Source: Candidatus Culexmicrobium profundum
GTDB taxonomy: Archaea; Thermoproteota; Methanomethylicia; Culexarchaeales; Culexmicrobiaceae
NCBI GenBank assembly: GCA_025061245.1
Contig: JANZKD010000008.1
Span: 1 to 23,275 of the forward strand
DNA: 23,275 nucleotides
Reading direction: 5' to 3'
The notes below the pieces were generated by a model. The model was given only the letters and a program-made list of their open reading frames with translations, made no database searches and was not told where the DNA came from. Both the position numbers and the translations under genes were made by a program. This document shows, in pieces, positions 6,887 to 15,095 of this stretch. How positions within the stretch are numbered: the stretch's first letter is position 1; every line of letters begins with the position of its first letter.

Positions 6887-8833
6887 TTAACTTAAAAGTG
6901 CTTTAACTGCTTCAACAATTGCTTTATCTGTAAACTGCTTCTGTGTTATTGCACTAGTTGGACATGCTGCAACACATGTTCCACAACCTCTACATGCAGC
7001 TACATCAACCTCAGCTACCCTCTTATCAGGATCTATTTTTAATGCATTATATGGGCAAGATGCAACACATATTCCACATCCACTACACAGCTCTTCATCT
7101 ATCTCAACTGTAAATGGCTCTGCTTCAACTTCACCTTTAGCTAGAAGTGAAATTGCAGCAGCTGCAGACGCAGATGCTTGAGCAACAGTATCCGGAATGT
7201 CTTTTAACCCCTGTGCACATCCACAAATAAACACACCATTTATAGCGGTTTCAACCGGCTTTAATTTAGGATGTAACTCTAAAAGGAAGCCATCCTGACT
7301 TAAAGGTAGCTTTAACATTGAAGTTAATGGCTTAACATTTTGATTGGGTATTAATCCAGATTCCAGTATAACTAAGTCAACTGTAAATCTGTATAGTTCA
7401 TTTGCCGTAATGTCAAATACGTCAAAGACAAGCTTTCCATCTTCCTCTCGGATTTCCATTGGCTTACCTTTAATAAGATAAACATTTTCAAGTGACCTTA
7501 TTCTTTGATAAAATTCTTCAAAACCTTTTCCAGCAGCTCTAATGTCGGTATAGAAAATGTATATTCTTGAATTCGGAAGAGAAGATGCAATGTAATAGGC
7601 ATGTTTTAATCCAACCATACAACCAACTTTACAACAATAAGGTAAATGACTTTCATCTCTTGAACCTGCACATAAGATTATTGCAACAACTTCAGGAGTC
7701 TTACCATCAGATGGACGAACAATTTTACCCTTTGTTGGACCATCTGCAGCAGAGATTCTTTCAAATTCCATGCCATGTATTACATTTTTATACCTTCCAT
7801 AACCATACTCGCTAAGCTTTCTAATATCATATAATTGATAACCTGTAGCAATTATTATGGCACCAACATTTAACTCAATAATCTCTTCTTTCATCTCATA
7901 GTTTATTGCTCCAACTCTACATGCTCTAGCACATAATTGACACACTCCTTTAGTAAGATATAGACAGTGCTTAGGATCTATGACATATGCACTTGGTATA
8001 GACTGAGCAAAAGGACGGTAAATCGCTTTTCTATAACTTAATCCATAATTAAATTCATCTGGAACTTTAACTGGACAAGTCTTTGCACAATCGCCACAGC
8101 TAATGCATTTATCTTCCTGAACATATCTCGGTTTTTTAACTACCTTAACTTTGAAATCTCCGGCTCTACCAGAAATATCAATAACTTCAGAGTAGGTTAG
8201 AAGAGTTATATTTTCATGTCTAGCCACTTCATTCATGAGTGGAGTGAGGATACAGAGAGAGCAATCCAAAGTGGGGAAAGTTTTATCCAATTTAGCCATT
8301 TGACCACCTATACTTGGTTCACGTTCAACTAAGTATACTTTAAAACCAGCTTTGGCAAGGTCAAGTGAAGCTCTAATACCTGCTATGCCTCCACCTATAA
8401 CTAAAACTTCTTTATGAGCAGGAAATGTAATCTTCTCTATTGGCTTGTAATTAACCACTCTAGCTATTGCCGCTTTGATAAGATCAATAGCTTTTAGAGT
8501 TGCATTTTCAGGATCATCATAGTGAACCCAAGAACACTGTTCTCTAATGTTTGCAATCTCAAGCAAATAAGGATTTACACCCGCCTCTTCCAATGCTTTC
8601 CTAAATGTATCCTCATGCATTCTAGGAGAACACGCTGCAACAACAACTCTATCCACTCGCCCTCCTCTAAGATCGTCAATAATTAATTTTTGTCCAAGCT
8701 CAGAGCACATAAACGGGTAATGCTTTACTATAGAAACGTGAGTAACTTTTGATATTTCTTCAGCTACTTTTTCTACGTCAATTATGCTGGCAATATTTTT
8801 TCCACAATGGCAAATGTATACGCCGACTTTCAA
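6887..8833 (-). CDS. hdrA: Heterodisulfide reductase subunit A-like FAD/iron-sulfur protein
   Basis: HdrA is the flavin hub that receives electrons, can bifurcate them in methanogens, and passes them to HdrC-HdrB or ferredoxin. The 648 residues are full length. Visible in order are the N-terminal CHCG (8-11) with Cys43 and Cys68, the FAD dinucleotide fold (GGGIAG, 147-152), the DCSLC motif (190-194), a cluster motif at Cys243, 246, 249 and 253, further cysteines at 290, 298, 301 and 305, CCKVGC at 400-405, and a C-terminal two-cluster ferredoxin (Cys583, 586, 589, 593 and Cys614, 617, 620, 624). The start is TTG, supported by AGAGGG at 8841-8846. It is in one operon with the LarA-like gene and faces hdrC-hdrB on the other strand. 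No MvhD or hydrogenase gene is near. Confidence 0.93.
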   Translation of the reverse strand: MKVGVYICHCGKNIASIIDVEKVAEEISKVTHVSIVKHYPFMCSELGQKLIIDDLRGGRVDRVVVAACSPRMHEDTFRKALEEAGVNPYLLEIANIREQCSWVHYDDPENATLKAIDLIKAAIARVVNYKPIEKITFPAHKEVLVIGGGIAGIRASLDLAKAGFKVYLVEREPSIGGQMAKLDKTFPTLDCSLCILTPLMNEVARHENITLLTYSEVIDISGRAGDFKVKVVKKPRYVQEDKCISCGDCAKTCPVKVPDEFNYGLSYRKAIYRPFAQSIPSAYVIDPKHCLYLTKGVCQLCARACRVGAINYEMKEEIIELNVGAIIIATGYQLYDIRKLSEYGYGRYKNVIHGMEFERISAADGPTKGKIVRPSDGKTPEVVAIILCAGSRDESHLPYCCKVGCMVGLKHAYYIASSLPNSRIYIFYTDIRAAGKGFEEFYQRIRSLENVYLIKGKPMEIREEDGKLVFDVFDITANELYRFTVDLVILESGLIPNQNVKPLTSMLKLPLSQDGFLLELHPKLKPVETAINGVFICGCAQGLKDIPDTVAQASASAAAAISLLAKGEVEAEPFTVEIDEELCSGCGICVASCPYNALKIDPDKRVAEVDVAACRGCGTCVAACPTSAITQKQFTDKAIVEAVKALLS

Positions 8834-8870
8834 TTATAATCCCTCTGACGCTCAATGATACTTTAAATGT

Positions 8871-8882
8871 TTTAATAAATTC
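8871..8882 (-). promoter_or_regulatory. Candidate TATA box for hdrA and the LarA-like gene
   Basis: Read on the minus strand this is an AATTTATTAAAA stretch 38-49 nt before the hdrA TTG. It would start transcription near 8850, leaving the AGAGGG ribosome site in the leader. It is a call by composition and spacing only; a second AT-rich run at 8862-8869 is an alternative. Confidence 0.28.
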
Positions 8883-8975
8883 TGCGGTTTACATCTTTGC
8901 CTCAAATAATTGGTAATATTGGGAGTACGTTAATTTTTAATCAGTTATGTAAATTTTATATGAACATGTAAAACA

Positions 8976-8985
8976 ATATTTAAAA
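8976..8985 (+). promoter_or_regulatory. Candidate TATA box of the BMP-ABC transporter operon
   Basis: ATATTTAAAA lies 34-43 nt before the binding-protein ATG, preceded by purine-rich GTAAAACA. Transcription would begin near 9006, just before the GGTGATC ribosome site at 9010-9016. The 185-nt divergent region 8834-9018 holds this and the hdrA promoter; I see no other gene in it. Confidence 0.38.
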
Positions 8986-9018
8986 CGTATCTGTAATAAA
9001 AGTTTTCATGGTGATCCC

Positions 9019-10236
9019 ATGTCTACAAATAAATATACGAACCTCATTGGAGTAGCAATAGTATGCTTAATCATTGGAGCAGGACTAGCCTACGCATTAA
9101 TTCCACCGAGAATAGTTGAAAAAGAAGTTAAAGTACCTGTGGAAAGAAAAATTAAGGCAGCATGGATCTATGTTGGACCAATAGGAGATTTAGGTTGGAC
9201 ACATGCACACGATGTCGGCAGAAGATACGTTGAAAATAAATTTTCATGGCTAGAAACCACTTATATTGAAAGTGTAAGTGCAGGTGAAGTTGAAACCTAC
9301 GTGGATATGCTTGTGGATCAGGGATACACTGTTATATTTACTACAAGCTTTGAATTTATGAATCCAACAATCACATCAGCTGAGAAATATCCAAATGTAA
9401 TATTCTTCCACTGTTCAGGGTATAAGCGTGCACCTAATTGTGGAACATACTTCGCAGAGTTTTATCAGCTCTACTACTTAAATGGATTAATGGCAGGTGC
9501 ATTAACTCAAACAAACAAAGTTGGATATGTAGCAGCTCATCCAATACCAGAAGTAATCCGCCACATAGATGCCTTTGCACTGGGAGTAAAGGAGGTAAAT
9601 CCAAATGCAACTGTACATGTCGTATGGATAAACACTTGGTATGACCCACAATTAGCCAGACAAGCGGCAGAATCATTAATAGGAGAGGGATGCGACGTCT
9701 TAGCCTTCACAGAAGACTCCCCAACAGTAATTGAAGTTGCACAGGAATATTATGATACAGGACATCCAGTCTATGCTTTCGCTCACTACAGCCCAATGCT
9801 CTCATATGGAAAAGATGTATGTGTAAGTGGACAATTAGTTCGATGGGAGAGAATCTATGAAGATATTCTAGCCAAGGTATACGCAGGCGCATATAATACA
9901 ACAAACCTAGAAAATGTAGATTACTGGTGGATGCTACGTGAAGGAGCAGTTGAGCTTGGAGCAGATTTCGGTGTGCCAATAAATCCAAAGTTTGTACCAA
10001 TACTAAAGGAAAAGAAAATTAATCATCCAGAATTTGGAGAAATAAGCATCTATGACCTAGTTATGAAAAGACTAGAGCAAATGAGTGAACCAACAGTAAT
10101 ATTTGATCCATTCACTGGCCCAATCTATGACCAAGACGGCAATCTACGTATTCCACCCGGACAACGTGCAAGTCACGATGAATTATGGACAATAAACTGG
10201 TTTGTAGACAATGTAGTGGGCAGCATTCCAAAGTAA
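9019..10236 (+). CDS. BMP-family substrate-binding protein of a nucleoside-type ABC importer
   Basis: This is the extracellular solute receptor of the transporter encoded by the next three genes. A hydrophobic segment at about residues 8-28 acts as signal or membrane anchor. No lipobox cysteine follows it, so the protein is probably held by the helix, as in many archaea. The Bmp fold starts near residue 46 (AAWIYVGPIGDLGWTHAHDVGR), where the GDLGW region corresponds to the ligand-contact GD-x-x-(F/W) stretch of PnrA-like proteins. The family is known for purine nucleosides, with other ligands possible. GGTGATC immediately before the ATG is a near-perfect match to the archaeal anti-Shine-Dalgarno. 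It is the first gene of the operon, usually the most highly expressed. Confidence 0.9.
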   Translation: MSTNKYTNLIGVAIVCLIIGAGLAYALIPPRIVEKEVKVPVERKIKAAWIYVGPIGDLGWTHAHDVGRRYVENKFSWLETTYIESVSAGEVETYVDMLVDQGYTVIFTTSFEFMNPTITSAEKYPNVIFFHCSGYKRAPNCGTYFAEFYQLYYLNGLMAGALTQTNKVGYVAAHPIPEVIRHIDAFALGVKEVNPNATVHVVWINTWYDPQLARQAAESLIGEGCDVLAFTEDSPTVIEVAQEYYDTGHPVYAFAHYSPMLSYGKDVCVSGQLVRWERIYEDILAKVYAGAYNTTNLENVDYWWMLREGAVELGADFGVPINPKFVPILKEKKINHPEFGEISIYDLVMKRLEQMSEPTVIFDPFTGPIYDQDGNLRIPPGQRASHDELWTINWFVDNVVGSIPK

Positions 10237-10278
10237 GTTATACCCCTAAATCATATTTTTTATTGAGGAGACTAAAAT

Positions 10279-11787
10279 ATGGAGCAATACATCGTAGAAA
10301 TGCGGAACATTGTAAAGCGCTTCCCAGAGGTTTTAGCAAACGATCATATAACTTTTAAGGTTAAAGCAGGAGAAGTCCACGCACTTTTAGGTGAAAATGG
10401 AGCTGGAAAGACCACTTTAATGAATATTCTCTATGGAATCTACAGTGCAGATGAAGGTGAAATCTATATTAATGGTAGGAAAGTACAAATATCATCGCCA
10501 AGAGACGCTATAAACCTTGGAATAGGAATGGTTCATCAACACTTCATGCTTATAGACACATTAACTGTTTTAGAAAACATAGCTTTATCACTAGAAATAC
10601 CATTCTGGAAGCCGCTGGACAAAATAAGAATTAAAGTTGAAGAAGTTATGAAGAAATACGGGTTAAAAGTTGATTTAGACGCAAAAATATGGCAATTATC
10701 AACAGGTGAAAAACAACGAGTAGAAATAATTAAGATAATCTGCAGAGGAGCACAAATATTAATACTCGATGAACCAACTTCAGTTCTAACTCCAACCGAA
10801 ACAAAAGAGTTATTCAAGTTCTTGAGAAAAATGGCTAGTGAAGGAAAAGCCATAATATTTGTAACTCATAAACTGAAAGAAGTAATGGAAGTGAGTGATA
10901 GAGTAACTGTTTTAAGAAAAGGAAAAGTGATAGCCACCCTTGAAACCAGCGAGACAAATGAACGTATGCTAGCTAAAATGATGGTTGGAAGAGATGTAAT
11001 CTTCGAATTAGAGAAAACTCCAAGCATAATTGGAGATCCAATATTAAAGGTCGAGAAACTTAGAGTTCTAAACGATAGAGGCACAATTGCAGTAAAAGAT
11101 GTTTCATTCACTGTTCATAGTGGAGAAATATATGGTATAGCTGGAGTTGCAGGAAATGGCCAAAGAGAACTTGTCGAGGCTATTGTTGGACTAAGAAGAA
11201 AAATCTCAGGAAAAATCTTCATAAATGGAATAGAAATAGAGAAGTTGAATCCGAGAGATATAGGTGAAATGGAAATAGCATTTATACCTGAAGATAGAAG
11301 AATGGGTTATATTCCAAATATGAGTGTTGCAGAGAATTTAATTCTAAGAAGTTATAATAAAGCACCCTTCTCAAAATGGATGCTTCTCAATTATAATGCA
11401 ATTAAAGAGTATGCTCAAAAATTAATTGATGAGTACAAAATAGTCACGCCAAATGAAAACGTTATGGCAAAGTTACTGTCTGGTGGTAATCTACAGCGAA
11501 TGATATTGGCTAGAGAACTCACAATTGGAAAGAAGCTAATAATTGCCGTGCATCCAACATATGGATTAGATGTTGGATCTACAGAGTACGTTAGAAAACT
11601 TCTATTAAAACGGAGAAACGAAGGATCAGCAGTACTCCTAATATCCGAAGATCTAGATGAAATACTGGCTTTAAGCGATAGAATTGCAGTTATGTTTGAA
11701 GGAGAAATCATTGGAGAAGTAGAGGCTGAAAAGGCTAATATTGAGAAGATAGGATTAATGATGGCTGGAGTAAAGGAAGGAGAGTAG
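10279..11787 (+). CDS. ABC transporter ATP-binding protein, two fused nucleotide-binding domains (nucleoside/sugar type)
   Basis: This is the cytoplasmic ATPase of the importer, a tandem of two NBDs in 502 residues. Domain 1 is canonical: Walker A GENGAGKT at 38-45, signature LSTGE at 140-144, Walker B with catalytic Glu (LILDE, 161-165) and H-loop His197. Domain 2 is degenerate. The Walker A position reads GVAGNGQR (289-296) without Lys and Ser/Thr, the signature is intact (LSGGN, 400-404), the Walker B acid and catalytic Glu are replaced (AVHPT), and the H-loop is SED. Such asymmetry is usual in this CUT2/nucleoside subfamily, so one composite site probably hydrolyses ATP. It lies 42 nt after the binding-protein gene and abuts the first permease gene. 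Confidence 0.93.
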   Translation: MEQYIVEMRNIVKRFPEVLANDHITFKVKAGEVHALLGENGAGKTTLMNILYGIYSADEGEIYINGRKVQISSPRDAINLGIGMVHQHFMLIDTLTVLENIALSLEIPFWKPLDKIRIKVEEVMKKYGLKVDLDAKIWQLSTGEKQRVEIIKIICRGAQILILDEPTSVLTPTETKELFKFLRKMASEGKAIIFVTHKLKEVMEVSDRVTVLRKGKVIATLETSETNERMLAKMMVGRDVIFELEKTPSIIGDPILKVEKLRVLNDRGTIAVKDVSFTVHSGEIYGIAGVAGNGQRELVEAIVGLRRKISGKIFINGIEIEKLNPRDIGEMEIAFIPEDRRMGYIPNMSVAENLILRSYNKAPFSKWMLLNYNAIKEYAQKLIDEYKIVTPNENVMAKLLSGGNLQRMILARELTIGKKLIIAVHPTYGLDVGSTEYVRKLLLKRRNEGSAVLLISEDLDEILALSDRIAVMFEGEIIGEVEAEKANIEKIGLMMAGVKEGE

Positions 11788-12855
11788 ATGGTCATAAAAA
11801 TTAGATTTGAAAGAAGAGTTTCACCTCCAAAATATCTCTCCATCCTATATGTAATTATCTCTATATTGTCCGCGTTTTTTGTAAGTGGATTTATTTTTAA
11901 AGCTTATGGAATCAATCCAATACTAGCATATAGAATAATATTTACACATGCATATGGTAGCCCTTCAGGAATATATGAAACAATAGTTAAGGCAATTCCA
12001 TTAATACTATGCAGTGTAGGTCTCTCATTAGCATTCAAAGCTGAAATGTGGAATATAGGTGCTGAAGGGCAACTACTTTTAGGAGCTATAATGGCAACAG
12101 GATTAGCTCTATTTACACCTACCCCACCATCCATCATAGTGCCAGTAATGTTCATAGGGGGATTTATGGCTGGAGCCTTATGGGCTGTAATTCCAGCAAT
12201 ATTAAAGGTTTTACTTAATGTTAACGAGGTAATAACAACTATGATGATGAATTACATAGCCATTGAGCTAGTTAGATACTTAATTTATGGTCCATGGCGT
12301 GGAGCAAAAGAGTGGGGATACCCAATAACCGATGAAATACCGGACGCTGCAAAGCTAATATGCATACCAGGAACAAGAATACATATACCAACATTAGCAA
12401 TTGCAATTTCAACTGCATTCATAGTCTACTTAATAATTATGCGAACAACTCTAGGATATGAAATAAGAGTGGCTGGAGAAAATCCTGAAGCAGCCAGATA
12501 TGCAGGAATTAGCTATTTGAAGATATCCATTTTATCAATGATTATAAGTGGTGGATTAGCTGGAATCGCAGGTGTTGGAGAAATAGCGGGAATACATTAC
12601 AGGCTAAGATATCCTGAAAGCATATCAATGGGATATGGATTCACATCAATTATTGTAGCGTGGCTGGGAAGACTGAACCCAATATCAATTATTATAGCTT
12701 CAATATTTTTCGGAGGCCTACTTGTAGGCGGGTATGTTATGAAGATGATTTTAGGGTTACCAGTTGCGGTAGTTTATGTTTTTAATGGAATCACCCTAAT
12801 GTTCATCTTAGTGGGCGGTGTATTATCTCAATATAAAATTAAGCTGAGGGGATAA
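11788..12855 (+). CDS. ABC transporter permease, nucleoside type (first permease)
   Basis: A polytopic membrane protein of 355 residues in the BPD_transp_2 family, one half of the transport channel. Many hydrophobic helices are visible. The typical loop of this family appears as GYEIRVAGENPEAARYAG, which sits at the ATPase contact, and the N-terminal part has the conserved WNIGAEGQLLLGA motif. The ATG follows the ATPase stop directly, with AAGGAGAG upstream. The longer of the two permeases usually comes first in BMP operons (for example next to bmpA and nupA in Gram-positives), as here. Confidence 0.92.
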   Translation: MVIKIRFERRVSPPKYLSILYVIISILSAFFVSGFIFKAYGINPILAYRIIFTHAYGSPSGIYETIVKAIPLILCSVGLSLAFKAEMWNIGAEGQLLLGAIMATGLALFTPTPPSIIVPVMFIGGFMAGALWAVIPAILKVLLNVNEVITTMMMNYIAIELVRYLIYGPWRGAKEWGYPITDEIPDAAKLICIPGTRIHIPTLAIAISTAFIVYLIIMRTTLGYEIRVAGENPEAARYAGISYLKISILSMIISGGLAGIAGVGEIAGIHYRLRYPESISMGYGFTSIIVAWLGRLNPISIIIASIFFGGLLVGGYVMKMILGLPVAVVYVFNGITLMFILVGGVLSQYKIKLRG

Positions 12856-12857
12856 AA

Positions 12858-13784
12858 ATGCAGAGCTATATTGAAACACTATTATATTCAGCAATAAGAG
12901 CAGGAACACCACTCCTAATAGCAACCATAGGAGAAATCTATGCTGAAAGATCCGGTGTTATGAACCTAGGAGTAGAAGGAATGATGATTATGGGTGCAGT
13001 TACAGGGTACATGGTTACATACATGTTCAATGATCCTTGGATTGGAATTTTAGCTGCCATAATTGTTGGAGGATTAATTTCATTAATACATGCATTTTTA
13101 AGCATCACTTTAAGGGTTAATCAAGTAGTTTCTGGTCTATCATTAACAATGCTTGGATTGGGATTAAGCTCAATTATGGGAAAAAAATACGTTGGGATAT
13201 CTTTACCTGTAACCATAATTCCCATAAAAATTCCAATTTTAAGTGAAATTCCAATAATTGGACCATCACTATTTAGTCAAGACCCAATAGTCTACATCTC
13301 AATGATACTAGCCATTATAATGTGGATAATATTGTTTAAGACAAGCTTTGGAATGAAAATTAGAGCTGTAGGTGAAAATCCAGCAGCAGCAGACTCAGCA
13401 GGAATAAACGTGTTTATGATAAGGTATATATGCGTATTAATTGGTGGGATGCTGTCCGGACTAGCTGGAGCATATCTTTCAGAATCATATACACCTGCAT
13501 GGATTGAAAATCTAACCGCAGGTATTGGTTGGATAGTAATTGGATTAACCATCTTCTCTCTTTGGAATCCACTTAGAGCCTTATGGGGCTCCTATTTCTT
13601 CGGAGGAATAAGAGCATTACAATTTAGATTACAACCCCTAGGAATATCGCCAAATATATTGGCAATGCTACCATATGCTTCAACTATAATAGTATTGTCA
13701 ATTGGTGCAAAAGAAACTATTAGGAAACGTATAGGTGCACCATCTGCTCTAGGAAAACCATACATCAGGGAAGAAAAATATTAA
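12858..13784 (+). CDS. ABC transporter permease, nucleoside type (second permease)
   Basis: The shorter partner permease, 308 residues in the same BPD_transp_2 family. It has the characteristic AERSGVMNLGVEGMMIMGA near the N-terminus, the ATPase-contact loop KIRAVGENPAAADSAGI near residue 170, and several hydrophobic helices. An AGGGGAT site precedes the ATG; only 2 nt separate it from the previous gene. With the binding protein, ATPase and first permease it completes the importer. Its stop lies 2 nt from the stop of a convergent membrane-protein gene, and I see no clear terminator between them. Confidence 0.92.
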   Translation: MQSYIETLLYSAIRAGTPLLIATIGEIYAERSGVMNLGVEGMMIMGAVTGYMVTYMFNDPWIGILAAIIVGGLISLIHAFLSITLRVNQVVSGLSLTMLGLGLSSIMGKKYVGISLPVTIIPIKIPILSEIPIIGPSLFSQDPIVYISMILAIIMWIILFKTSFGMKIRAVGENPAAADSAGINVFMIRYICVLIGGMLSGLAGAYLSESYTPAWIENLTAGIGWIVIGLTIFSLWNPLRALWGSYFFGGIRALQFRLQPLGISPNILAMLPYASTIIVLSIGAKETIRKRIGAPSALGKPYIREEKY

Positions 13785-13786
13785 AT

Positions 13787-14230
13787 TTAAATTCCAGCAA
13801 ATGGCAACATTAATCCAAGTTCAAAAAGGAAAACGTATCCAAACAAGTTAATTAACATTAAAGTTGAAATTAAGTCGCTTTTACCAATTCGCTCTTTCAG
13901 CACAATAAAATAATACATTGGAAACTCAATAGAAATTGAACCACCAATATAAAGCAATGCAACGAACAGAAGATATATGTAAGGAGAGAGATAGTACATA
14001 GTAAAAATAAACCATGGAGCAAAATTCATGAAAATATAAGATAATAATACAAAGAATAATGAAGAGATAAGGATGGTTATCGAACTTCCAGTAATAAATT
14101 TTAAGTTACGCACAGGCTTTCCGAACAGTAATAATAGGAATATTATTTTTGCAGCTAGAGAAACAGCACATAATAGAAGTATACTCTCAACTCTAAAAGT
14201 TAGGGTGTAAATATTGCATGGAATATTCAT
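13787..14230 (-). CDS. Small four-helix membrane protein of unknown function
   Basis: I do not recognise this protein. It is about 147 residues and very hydrophobic, with helices near residues 13-32, 42-63, 70-95 and 112-138 (counted from the ATG at 14230). There are few charged residues and one Cys near the start. An upstream in-frame GTG (14245) would add five residues. The GGAG at 14239-14242 sits 8 nt before the ATG and overlaps that GTG, so the ATG is preferred. It is downstream of the ComB-like gene on the same strand with a 70-nt gap holding TATA-like TTATAAAT, so it may have its own promoter. It converges with the second permease gene. Confidence 0.65.
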   Translation of the reverse strand: MNIPCNIYTLTFRVESILLLCAVSLAAKIIFLLLLFGKPVRNLKFITGSSITILISSLFFVLLSYIFMNFAPWFIFTMYYLSPYIYLLFVALLYIGGSISIEFPMYYFIVLKERIGKSDLISTLMLINLFGYVFLFELGLMLPFAGI

Positions 14231-14301
14231 AATATGCTTCTCCACTCATTAAGTCTCTAGTTTACTTATAGATTTATAAGATAATAAGCTTAATCACTAA
14301 A

Positions 14302-15015
14302 CTATAAAGTCAGCAAATCATCTACATTAATAATTTTAAATCCAGAGCTATGTTTCATCTTCACTGGAACGATAGTCAACTTATCCACTTCCCCACAATA
14401 TAAAACGTCTTCTAGATGACCAATACTAATTAAATATCGTCCTGAAGGTGTCAATTGAAGGAAGTTTTTGATAATCATAGATAAAGGTGGTTGAGAAATT
14501 TCACCTTTAATTAATCCATAGAGTATTTCTGCACATAATAAATCATCTGAGCAGGGCTTGCCATATCTTCCTGCATAAATTATTGTAACATTATTACCAT
14601 ATCTTTCCAATAGATTTAATATATATGATGTAGTACTTGATAAGTTTAAAAAACAACCTAAAAGGATTATGGGGGCATTTTTAGCTGCTTCAATTATAGG
14701 AGCACAATTACTACTTGTAAAAACAATAGTTTTTCCTAAAACAACATCTTTTGAAAATTCTAATGGAGAGTTACCTAGCTTGAAACCTTCAATTTTAATA
14801 CCTCTCCTCTCACCAGCCAATATGCACTCTGAACATTTTTCAGCTAATTTTAACGCATCCTCAATTTTTTCCACCACTACGACTTCTTCAGCACCATTGT
14901 AAAGGGCAGTCGAAATAGTACTTGAAGCACGCAACACATCAATTACAACTATTATGTCTCCTCTAAGAGAAGCTTTTATAGCACCCTCAACACCGAAGTC
15001 TAAGTTCACTTTCAT
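14302..15015 (-). CDS. comB: ComB-family 2-phosphosulfolactate phosphatase
   Basis: ComB removes phosphate from 2-phosphosulfolactate, giving sulfolactate in coenzyme M synthesis. Bacterial homologues act more widely on 2-phospho-hydroxyacids. Family motifs are clear: VVIDVLRASST (23-33), LAGERRGIKIEGFKLGNSPLEF (66-87), TSSN at 100-103 in the place of the usual TTNG, and the metal-site-like region CSDDLLCAE (155-163). The length of 237 residues is normal. AAGGTGG lies 4 nt before the ATG. ComA, ComC and ComDE are not adjacent, so CoM synthesis is possible but unproven. The gene is divergent from the SPFH operon. The presence of hdrABC makes a CoM link worth testing. Confidence 0.87.
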   Translation of the reverse strand: MKVNLDFGVEGAIKASLRGDIIVVIDVLRASSTISTALYNGAEEVVVVEKIEDALKLAEKCSECILAGERRGIKIEGFKLGNSPLEFSKDVVLGKTIVFTSSNCAPIIEAAKNAPIILLGCFLNLSSTTSYILNLLERYGNNVTIIYAGRYGKPCSDDLLCAEILYGLIKGEISQPPLSMIIKNFLQLTPSGRYLISIGHLEDVLYCGEVDKLTIVPVKMKHSSGFKIINVDDLLTL

Positions 15016-15095
15016 AAAACCACCTTCAACGAAAAGTTAATTTTAGGAAGCTTATTAAGTAATTGCAAAGTATTGTTTATAAATGGGGTTGTATA

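Noticed and set aside
7567..7815. Open reading frame antisense to the hdrA-like gene
   Set aside because: It lies wholly inside a full-length, motif-confirmed gene, has Gln/Tyr/His-rich low-quality composition and no ribosome site.
4225..8833. Proof of methanogenesis from the hdr genes
   Set aside because: HdrABC-like proteins are widespread in non-methanogens, and no mcr or mtr gene is in the window.
9434..10000. Overlapping open frames on both strands inside the BMP binding-protein gene
   Set aside because: Their Leu/His-rich peptides follow from the codon pattern of the real gene; no independent evidence.
10279..11787. Degenerate second ATPase domain as a sign of gene decay
   Set aside because: Loss of the Walker residues in the second domain is the normal state of this transporter subfamily; the frame and signature motif are intact.
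11415..11843. 142-codon open frame antisense to the ABC ATPase end and permease start
   Set aside because: It is a mirror of strongly coding AT-rich sequence, spans two confirmed genes and shows Ser/Ile/Phe-rich composition typical of antisense frames.
15063..15095. Longer start (TTG) for the helical protein gene
   Set aside because: The added peptide does not fit the rest, and a spaced G-rich site supports the ATG at 15096.
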